Shown here one piece after another: positions 55,224 to 64,000 of a stretch of DNA of 64,000 nucleotides. Numbering within the stretch: position 1 is the stretch's first letter; the number at the start of each line of letters is the position of its first letter. Below the pieces are notes generated by a model, which saw only the letters and a list, made by a program, of their open reading frames with translations, was not told the origin of the DNA and searched no databases. Source of the stretch: Spongilla lacustris (taxonomy: Eukaryota; Porifera; Demospongiae; Spongillida; Spongillidae); the NCBI GenBank assembly GCA_949361645.1, contig OX442429.1, positions 2,855,231 to 2,919,230 of the forward strand. Direction: 5' to 3'. The translations under genes were made by a program, and so were the position numbers.

Positions 55224-57330
55224 GGCTGCATTGATTTCGGCACTCGAATCACATAAGACTGTGAATCATCGTCCTGAAGTTATCAGGCACTGAGCACAGA
55301 CTGTGTAGCTAGTGCATATCATCCACAGATGAATGGATTTATAGAAAGGTTTTATCAAACGCTAAAAGGTTCCCTAATTCAGGTTGTAAATGAAAAACAA
55401 AAGATAGACACATTGAAAAAAATCATGTATGTAGCTTTCTGTGTATTTGATAATAATATTTACATAAATATGTTTCTTACAGGACATACATATATATTAT
55501 AATATTATAATATAATTATATAATACTATATATATTCATGCTTCTAGAGACTATACCACATTATTTCTAATGCATTTTCGAGGCAAACCTTCCAGTTCAT
55601 GCGCAGTTGTAAAGTGCTGTGGGTGGTAGCTGCTTGTTGCCACAAATCCTTAGAATACCAGCAGAATAATCTGAGCACCTGAAACATACTAATGCAGTTA
55701 TTAATCGTCAATATTCAAGGTGGGGGACAAGGGTTGAAGTCACATGCAAGGAATAGTCACAGAATGGGAGGTAAACTAGAGAAGCCATGGCTTGGTCCTT
55801 ATATCATTAATCAAGACCTGGGCAAAGGTAGATATTGTCTGAAAACATTGGAAAGAAAACCATTGAAGCAAGTTAACCATCCATTGTGCTTGCCTTAAGC
55901 GTTTTCTTGATCCAGTAGTTGATATCATTGAGCAATGATGAATGAAGTTGAAGAATTGGAGAACAGTATACACTTGACAGCAATGCTAATGAGATTGCAA
56001 GTGAGCAAGAGGCAGCAGATGAAGAAGGAATAGGTGATAGAGTAAGCAGCATACTTGAACCAAAATCTCTTTACTCGAGGAGCAGTTATATTCTCCGAAC
56101 ATTTTACATCTATCAGTGGATCTCGAGGTCAGGAGCATGTACATCGCATTACGAAGCCAAAGAGGATGATAAAGAGTATGAGGTAAATTCTTGCTAATGT
56201 TGTTATGCACGCTGTTGTAATTATTTTAGAATATAGAACTGAATCTGCAGCAAGTGGAGTTTGCATTGAGTAAAGCCATATTTGTCTCTTTATAGATAGA
56301 CTTCCGTGGGTTTTATGGTAAGTTTCCATTGCAAAACCTGCAGATTAGTTTGCTGAATTCACAATCATACATTGGAATAGCATGTTGCTTGGTTAAAGGA
56401 ATCAAGCTGCTTAAAGTGTGGTGCAGATCCACCATGCAATGCATGGTTCCCTACTTTATTACTATATGATGTGATAGCTTTTTGAGAAATTATCAAGTTC
56501 TATTATTATGCATATAGGGATGCGGAGTGGGGGTTCCAAAATTCCTATAGCGGAAAAGGCTATGCTAAAGGATGCCTGTTTTCCTGAAGGGATGCCGAGT
56601 TTTCTGGAGTGGGGGTGCCAATTTTCCGAGGGTGCCAACACCGGCATGTCGGAGGATATAATGTCCCCCTGGAAAGTGTCCCCCCGGACAATATACCCTA
56701 GGCTATATTGTCCCCAGGACAATATACCTTAGGATATATTGTCTCCTCCCTGGATATATACTGTCCCCCTCCCCGGACACTATAAGTTATCCAACTGGGT
56801 ATTCAAAAAACCAAAAGCGATCATTCAGAAGAAAAGCGAAGCTTAACTTTCGAGTCAAATCTGGTGTCCTTAATTTACTATTATCATGCATGCCTCTTCG
56901 GTTTCGGCAGAAGAACGGCGAGTAACAACAGCAGATTAAGAGCGTTATCGCGTCATCACAAGCACTATAACTGTCATGCATCTGCTGAAGGTAAGCATCG
57001 TGGTGATATACAGTGTATGTCGGAGCCCTGGCGGCTATTCAAGAAAAGATCCGTATACTGTAAATGTATTTTAACGCAAAGTACGATGGATAATATAGAT
57101 CCTGTTTTACTATATCAAACTGCTGAGAATTATGTTTGCATTTGGGGAGGGACAAAACTTTTTCTGGGAAGATATATGATTGATGATTTATACATCAGTT
57201 TGAAATCTTGTGATACCTGCCAGCGAGCTAATGACACCAACTTTCCACCCTATTCAGTCCTGTGGAGTCTAAAGCGTGGAACCAGGTATAGAATTGCAAT
57301 CACATATTTTTGTGTATGCATTTCATGAGG
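55224..57330 (+). pseudogene. Integrase relics of a second retroelement or Ginger-like element
   Basis: Three scattered plus-strand pieces. AYHPQMNGFIERFYQTLKGS (about 55316-55375) is the C-terminal part of an rve core carrying the third catalytic acid. NSHRMGGKLEKPWLGPYIIN with GKGRYCLKTL (55757-55860) is the post-integrase segment. LKSCDTCQRANDTNF (57195-57240) is the H2C2 zinc-binding region, here placed downstream and therefore rearranged. An AT-repeat (55495-55545) lies between. All are broken. Confidence 0.6.
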
Positions 57331-57740
57331 GCAAATGCAATAGCCATCCTCTCAGTTGGCTCCCTAAAGTTTATACTGATTATTATTCCATGGTCTGCAA
57401 GTTACCGCACTAGTGTTATAACCTTTTGCGTGGAACGACAGGAATTCATACAAATCCTACATGTATCCAACAGTCATTGGTAAACTTGGTCTATGTGAGC
57501 CTGAAGTAGTAAATATTTTTGACAGCATGAGTGGAAAGGACGGTTAAGGACCTACCGACCAGAGCGAAGGAACAAATAACATCATGCGGCCGGTCTGTAC
57601 TCCACTATTTCTCAGAGGGGGACGATAGTGTCCGGGTGGGGGAAAGTTTCACCGGGGGGGGGGGGGGAGTGGATACATTATACGCTAGGGTATATTGTCC
57701 GGGGGAACAATATAAGGGGGGACAATATATACCACGACTA
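56660..57740. repeat. Repeated TATATTGTCC / GGACAATATA palindromes in two inverted clusters
   Basis: At 56686-56765 the sequence alternates GGACAATATACCYTAGG and CTATATTGTCC. At 57650-57735 the inverse order appears with a G14 run (57654-57667). The two clusters are inverted relative to each other and may be ends of one element. The interval 57331-58059 has no gene. Confidence 0.6.
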
Positions 57741-58059
57741 CCGCAATGAACTACGGTTGTGCACCACTGATTTGTCCCCCGGCCTCTTACATGTAGCCTG
57801 TGAATGATACGGCACATGATCTGTTCAGTTGCATGCATACATACATTGCAGCTGCGCCATCAAATTCCATGCAGCATCATAAGCAGGCAACACTGATTTT
57901 AATCCATTTCCCACCTCCCCCTCCATCCACCCCTACCCACAAACACCGATGACGCTGTACCATAAACAACTCTACATGTACAAACGTAGCCTATTGCCAC
58001 CAGTTAAGCTATACTGACATGTTTTAGTCTCTACATATACATGCATGCATGTAGAGCAG

Positions 58060-58853
58060 TTATTGATATTCGCATTTAGCATCACAATTGGCAGGCGGAA
58101 AGTTCTCAACACGGAAAGGATATGCCGTCAGGATGTCCGCTCCATTTACAATCACCAGTGCTACGGCAATGCCCTTCGTGTTATCACGCACACAAACCTT
58201 ACCATTTTTGATAACTGTCCTGCAATTAGGGGATTGATATAAAGCAATCAGATAGTCCACGGTGTCTTTTATTGTGCAAGCAAAGAACAATGCATTAGCG
58301 ATTTGTGGTGTTTTTGGCACAAAATTTATTGAGGCTGAGTCATAAATCTCAACCGTACTTCGGCATTCAAGCCCCTTGTACGCAGCACATGGCATCGCTG
58401 TTTTGGCACTGGTAGGATCGTTTCCACCTGGAAGTGAGTGTAGCCCTTGAGCGGCACCAGCCCTTGTTATTTCCCCGCAAAAAATGTGTGTCAAGGCAAC
58501 ACTTGGGGTCGTGTTACTACTCCACACTGGATTTCTTGGACTGTCCTTAGTGCATTGAAAGGTCTCAAATGGTACCTTCTGAAATAACAATTTTATAAAG
58601 TTGTTGCAACACATTATGTATTATGTCTATTGAAACACTTACAGTTAAAGGTGTGGTAGTAGTCATCATTTCTGCAGGAGCTCTGGGAAATGCTGAGTAC
58701 TCAAATGCATCTGCTTCATACTACGATGAACAAGCAAAAGTTAGTTTTGGTTATAATTAGTTGCTTGCACAAGTTTCTATTGTTTGTGGTCAAATAGAAA
58801 TGAGCAGCGAGTAACATTACCAAGTTAAATACTGAAACGTTCGTGCTCAGCTC
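58060..58853 (-). CDS. EndoU-type nuclease domain protein (3' exons)
   Basis: Exons on the minus strand: 58578-58060 (stop), 58720-58643 and possibly a 33-base exon 58853-58821, all phase 0 with GT-AG borders. The last exon holds the domain: THIFCGEITRAGAAQGLHSL supplies two candidate catalytic His, then RSTVEIYDSAS, VPKTPQIANALFF and GADILTAYPF at the end. This order resembles EndoU-fold RNases of the bacterial/contact-toxin type more than animal XendoU. The Cys-rich composition suggests secretion. No signal-peptide exon was found, so the 5' end is missing. In bacteria such domains are effector nucleases; in an animal, defence or digestion are possible. Horizontal origin is an inference. Confidence 0.55.
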
Positions 58854-58969
58854 CTGACCAAAAAGTATACAAGATATAAGGATTATCTCTGAGAAATTAA
58901 AGTTTGAATTTATAATATTATTAAATGTTTATTATCGAACGTTCCATATGTTTATAATTATTATAATTA

Positions 58970-59215
58970 TACATGCATACTATTCAAATCGCTATATCTT
59001 TCGTACCGTTTGTGCTGTTGACTTCCTATTTTCAAATCTTAATAAAATACATGGGGTCTTGCAGTTACTCCGTGCCAGTATTGCAACATTCCATACCCCA
59101 CCGGGTTAAAACCCGTCATAACTTTTGGTAGTAATCAAATCGTTTCAAATTCGGATTGCAACAATTTTTCCGAGTAATGCTAAATTACTATTCGAACGGA
59201 TAGGTTTTTGCGAAT
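58970..59215. repeat. Single diverged arm of the 62417-63223 palindrome family
   Basis: AATCGCTATATCTTTCGTAC, GACTTCCTATTTTCAA, TTACTCCGTGCCAG and AACTTTTGGTAGTAATCAAAT follow the same order as in the arms of the right-end palindrome. It is diverged and lacks its partner arm. Confidence 0.7.
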
Positions 59216-59264
59216 ATCCGAATAACCCGAATAACCTGATAACCGGTTACACACCCTAAGCTGC

Positions 59265-60680
59265 AGGAACGTGGTGATGAAGTGAATGCAGACCAAGGCC
59301 ACCATGTCTCAGGATAAGTGTGGCCTGCTTGCTGCTGGAAGTGTTAGCTCAATTTCAAAGCATTTTAGAACATCATTGTCGAATCGACTAAACACTGCCT
59401 CTGACATTGGTGAAGGACTGAGGTGTTGACCATGCTAGGTGGGCCAGCGTACAAAAACTAGCACTTGACCTCAGGATAGTGATAGCAACTTGAGGGTTGC
59501 ACATTTAGAGTAGAAGTGACAATAGATGAAAAGCATCTTTTCTTTTGAACTCAATGTATTGAGCACAATACACACCTAGCAATTCAAAGTGATGACAGGC
59601 TGAGCATGGAATGTCAGAAGGGAACATGGAACAGTTGACATTTAGATAAATTGATGTGAAGACCAGAGGTGTCACTGTTGGCCTGCAAGATCTAAAGCTC
59701 TTTGTAGTACATCTCTTGGTCCTGCCAGAGCCCCATCATCCAGGTACCAGCAGTTCAGCAGCATTTCTTTGCACTGGGGGTCTGCAGAGATTTTGAGAAT
59801 AATGCAGTGCAGAACAAGGGCAAAATGAAGAGGGCCCAAAGGGTCACCTTGTTGGATACCTGATGCTGATATTAACTGCCCCATTGGATGCCACAAGCTA
59901 TGAACAGCACCAAGTCACCCATGCATGGAAGAAGCTCAGGGAAGTGACAGCTAGTTAAATGCATTGTGCATCCACTTTTAAGATGGCAAAATCTCCATTA
60001 TTTCAGTTGTCCTCAATAGCTTGCCTGAGCTTATGCACAATTTTTTGGGTGCCAGCTGGACAAGCTACTCCGTACTGAAAAAGGAATGAAGAATTGTGTG
60101 ACCTTATCCTTCATTAAAAAGCAGGCACATTTACCCACAAGTGTCTCAAAATTTCTCCCACAGCAATTGGTTGAACATCCCATTAAGTGCCATTGGGTTG
60201 CAATAGAGATGTCAGAGAAATGGTGAGAGGGAGGTAGGGGCATTGTCAGTGAACAAAATATTCACTACTTGATGCAGTAAACTCTCCATTGATGAACATG
60301 CATGCTGTACCTTTAGGAAAAAGTTCGTAGAGGTGCACCAATATTGAAAGTTGGTGGGAATTGAATAGCTGGAATAGTGGTAGGCACACTGGGCATGTTG
60401 GGAGGGGTGGCATGTAGATGTTTGGACCTCAATAATTCAAACATAGTATCATTGTTGGGTGCAATGCTGTGGGATGTTAAGATGCAAGCCCTTCCTGTGC
60501 ACATGCAATTGTTGACGCCAGCTTCTTCTCAGGATCTGAACGCAATCTGCTAACCCTTTGGCTCATAAAAGCAACTCCTTGCCATGCATCCTTCCAATCT
60601 TGGCATAATGATTGTATTGGAATCATATGCTTTCCTTTTCCCTAGCTCCTCGAAGATGGCAACACACATTTAGACAACGT
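59265..60680 (-). pseudogene. LINE reverse-transcriptase relic
   Basis: Minus strand: an N-terminal linker with HATPPNMPSVPTTIPAIQFP and FNIGAPLRTFS (60504-60313), then ETLVGKCACFLMKDKVTQFF (about 60150). RT motifs GIQQGDPLGPLHFALVLH and WYLDDGALAG follow (59896-59672), then ILRHGGLGLHSLHH near 59300. Frames are broken many times. It is the same family as 20105-21312, which preserves the complementary C-terminal region. Confidence 0.75.
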
Positions 60681-62416
60681 AACTAATCTGGTCCAGGCTG
60701 CGATAGAGATTTCAAAGATCATTTTCTTTAGTGATGCTTGGGATAGAGTGGACAAAGATGTTACTTCATGATCAACAGATGTTAATTAAACACGACCGCT
60801 TATGATGAGAGAACCAGGATATGGCAACTGGTTTGTTGGCGATTTTCAGCCAACCACTGTTGCGGGACATTACCTATAACCAAAGGCGTGATCCTGTATG
60901 TGCTTACGAGTGTGGTTGGATGGAACTCCCTCGCTAGTTCCGCTTGCCATCAAAATAATTTATTCATTACTTCTATACATGCGACGTGTACACAATACAT
61001 GTAGCCCGCGAGAATGAGATAACAATACATGTAGGCTTAGCAACCGCGGGACATCCATTCTAAATGGGGCGCCCACGTCCCGCCCACAACAAACAGCAGC
61101 GGCGGAACAAGGGGAGGGTCCGTGAATTAAATAACGCAACTCAAATGAATATGGGTACAAGTTCCGCAAACTATCAGAATTGCGGAACTTTTACCCATGC
61201 ATACTGTTACATGTAGTCATTTGAGTTGCATACGACAAATCGCCCAGAAGTTGCACCGTGTATGCCAGCCTTTAGACTCGCAACTCGCAAGCCAGACCTA
61301 CATGTACTTCATTATTGAACGGGAACACAAAGTTGAAAACTGGGCTATCCATGTTTCTATGCAATTATGCTATGTTTTGTGGCTGAAAAATTGCAAAAGT
61401 TGCAAAGCAGCTGGGGCGGAGCCCCAGACCCCGATGGGGGAGCTTGCAGCGCTCCCCCATGCCCCCTAGCTGGGCGCGAGGGGGCTAGGCCCCCTCCTGC
61501 TCCCACCCCCGCTCTTAATCAGTTCCACCTTATTGCTTTCCCGAACCCCCCCGTCTCCCGACAGCCTACGGGCCTGCAACATAACTGACATGCAGCTGAA
61601 GGCTGGGACCACAGCAGCCTCTGTTGTGTTTGAAATTGAATGAGTAGCAGCTGGATGGCTAGGGTGATGCACCACTTGTTTGCGAGATTCTTCGGCAGCA
61701 CTTTGCTGAGCGGTCTGGTAGTAGCTATAGTGGCCGTCGTGGTATTCTAAACGCTACACGAAAGGTCGGTACTGGTAGTAGGTAGTGCGTTGGTGTTATT
61801 AAGGCAGCTTCGATGCTTCGCTGGGTAGCAGTCCTTGTAAGGTCGTCCCTCTCTAGCGCACGAGCACGATTTGCACCGGGCTTGGACCCCAAAAAGGGGG
61901 GGGGGGGGGGGGGGACAATTAACCGACAGGGCGCCAAAAATAGTTTACGGTGTAGTTTTCAGGCCTCCCCGACTAGTAATATTGCTTCGCATTTGATTAA
62001 CAGCTGTAGCTGCCCCACCGGCAAAGAATGCGTGATGTCAGCGCAAGTGGTTCATTAATTTCATTTTTTCGAATATCAGTCGTATGATGTATTAAAAGTT
62101 CGGCTGCACGGCATAGATTTACACGGTACGTAAATACGGCGCAAAGACAGTTTATATTCGCCTGCATGGCCGGCAGACCAAACGGAACTGATTCGCATTA
62201 TAGTCAAACCATTGCCGGGATGGCTGCGATGCCGCCTCCATTCAATCATAGATTGTTCAATGCACCCGGCCGACTGATCTGCATGAGGATCCCTTTCATC
62301 AAAGGGGCATGTTACGCATGTACCTAGTTTCCCTCTCTCTGTAAACCCAGTGTAATGTGAATCTAAGATCACTCAATTCTAAGCTAGCTAGAAGTCAACC
62401 AAAGTCACTGATGATT
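60681..62416. other. No gene seen; GC-rich element fragments and a hairpin
   Basis: 61410-61515 is a GGGGCGGAGCCCC-type GC-rich segment with internal palindromes, typical of MITE ends. 61896-61914 is G19 followed by ACAATTAACCGACAGGGCGCC, also end-like. No coding region is supported. Confidence 0.5.
61138..61229. repeat. Imperfect hairpin, ~35-bp arms
   Basis: CAACTCAAATGAATATGGGT and AAGTTCCGCAA are inverted as TTGCGGAACTTTTACCCAT and TCATTTGAGTTG. Confidence 0.8.
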
Positions 62417-63223
62417 ATTATAATTTGGGACAGTTTCCCCAATGAAACTACGTTTTACTGATAGCATTATAAGATAACGTTTGAATCGCTATATCTTCCG
62501 AACAATAAAGGCTATTGACTTCCTATTTTCAACACTTTATTTTACACCATTGCTCTATGATAAAATACATTTTGGTGTCTTGCACTTACTCCGTGTCAGC
62601 GTTCACCAGGTTCAAACCCAACATAACTTTCGAAATGTAGGAGTAATTAAATCGCTTCAAATTCGGTTTGTAGGTATAGAGAGGTCCTATACCTATTGAT
62701 TTGTTCTGTTCGGTAATTTTTATGTCATCCGTTACGGAGATACAATTGAACAAACTACGTGCACTTTTTCCCGCTCGATTCGAGCCAATGATACTACAAT
62801 CACCGCCTCCCATACATTGAGCGGGACGCGATTTGCCCAAATCATTGGCGCGAATCGAGCGGGGAAAAGTGCACGTAGTTTGTTCAACTGTATATCTCCG
62901 TAACAGATGACATAAAAATTAACGAACACAATAGGTATAGGACCTCTCTACCTACAAACCGAATTTGAAGCGATTTGATTACTCCCTCCTACAAAAAGTT
63001 ATGTTGGGTTTGAACCTGGTGGGGTATCCAATGTTGCAATGCTGGCACGGAACAAATGCAACACCAAACATAGAACAATGGTGTAGTATGAAGTGTTGAA
63101 AATAGGAAGTCGATAGCCTTTACCGTTCTGAAGATATAAGCGATTCAAACGTTATAACACGATAATTTAATAATAAAACATAGGACATTTTCACGGAAAC
63201 TGTCCCATTAGATTATAATTATA
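62417..63223. mobile_element. Fold-back element, ~390-bp arms
   Basis: The left arm from TTATAATTTGGGACAGTTTC to about 62815 is the inverted copy of about 62840-63223, with modest divergence and a loop of about 25 bases. Shared words include GAATCGAGCGGG, AAGTGCACGTAGTTTGTTCA and TACAAACCGAAT. Both arms have short mirrored ORFs and no protein. A lone relic arm lies at 58970-59215. Confidence 0.85.
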
Positions 63224-64000
63224 ACCTGCATTATAATACATTTATGCATACATATCGCTGATAAAAATACTAATAAAAACGTCGCATTTAAAAAAGGGGG
63301 GGGGCATATTTGCTATCCTGTGCCGGCAAATCATTGTACCGAATGTGCGGCATACTCACATTTGCATGCATACAAATATCTTGCACATAAAAGTGTAGCA
63401 GTTGAGTTCTCTTGCAAATTAATGGACAGTACTAACTATAATGACATGTGCACGCATTGCCTGTGTGCATATGTCTTATGTTACATATTGCTATAAAAGA
63501 GAGTACAAGTACTTTATAGATTTGGGATACTCGATCGAAACCTGCTGTGCAATTGCACCTATGTGATGCATTCCTGAGGTTTGCAAGATATTAAATTCAT
63601 GCAGTTGCATAAATACAAAAAACTCTTTCTGCTCTATCAACACAATAAGGCGCGACTTCTGTTCACATGCAATGCCATGGCTCAGGAAATGCTTGACTGA
63701 AGAATTGCTAATGATGTAAAATTCTATTTTTAGTCGCTATTATGCGATTGAATAGACCCTTTTCATCGCGTGATTTAAAAAGACACTGATTAAAATTAAA
63801 ATTCAATGTTGTCCACCATATTCGTACGTTCACAGTAAGTGATTGTGAGCTTACAGGGCACTGACATCATTCCATGGTAAGAATATAAATAATCCAAAAC
63901 TGTAACTTAAACACCAAGATGGCGGACAACATTGAATATGAATTCCATTGAATTATTTTTCCCGTGATATTTGACATCACATGTATAATCGATCAGTTTG
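63224..64000. other. No gene seen; short inverted repeat near the end
   Basis: AATTCAATGTTGTCCACCAT (63802-63821) pairs with ATGGCGGACAACATTGAATAT (63919-63939). The rest is AT-rich with G8 at 63296-63303. No exon recognised. Confidence 0.5.

Noticed and set aside
1..64000. CRISPR array, bacterial operon or tRNA/rRNA genes
   Set aside because: The window is eukaryotic with spliced genes. Repeats are transposon ends or microsatellites, and I saw no cloverleaf or rRNA sequence.

Overview
This is a eukaryotic nuclear window, most likely from a marine invertebrate. Host genes are split by short GT-AG introns. Intergenic and intronic DNA is packed with fold-back elements, MITEs and broken retro- and DNA-transposons. 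The transposon protein families (Tnp2-like, BEL/Pao, a zinc-finger LINE, piggyBac, hAT, a Polinton-like block) and the many TACATGTA palindromes fit a sponge best. That attribution is an inference from memory of similar proteins, not a database result.

Host genes. A 7TM receptor gene enters from the left edge (2-904, +). Two complete multi-exon genes follow head to tail on the minus strand. The first is an ESCRT-III/Snf7-family protein (2296-7436, 7 exons, 663 aa) with a long, charged, proline- and His/Asp-rich tail. The second is an orthologue of histone PARylation factor 1, HPF1 (8807-16718, 7 exons, 402 aa). It keeps an N-terminal PAR-binding zinc finger and the NDE active-site motif. Near the right end is a probable EndoU-type nuclease gene (58060-58853, minus, 5' end not found). 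The exon chains of the Snf7 and HPF1 genes were built by hand and close in phase at every junction.

Mobile DNA. From about 18 kb to 42 kb nearly everything is transposon wreckage: hAT, a LINE, piggyBac, Tnp2/CACTA-like, Ty3/Gypsy, a Ulp1-PHD gene and two BEL/Pao relics. Several long inverted-repeat elements with TA target sites are nested among them. A second Ty3/Gypsy relic (49.3-55.2 kb) is split by a nearly intact piggyBac element (50996-53508). Further integrase and LINE relics and a large palindrome fill 55-63 kb.

Most unusual region. At about 42.16-47.4 kb a compact, AT-rich, intronless block of small tightly packed genes on both strands interrupts the RNase H part of a BEL/Pao element. 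It holds a candidate jelly-roll capsid protein, SAP-like proteins, coiled-coil proteins, a small hydrophobic protein and a truncated retroviral-type integrase. It looks like an internally deleted Polinton-like/virophage-like element with several proteins I cannot match to any family.
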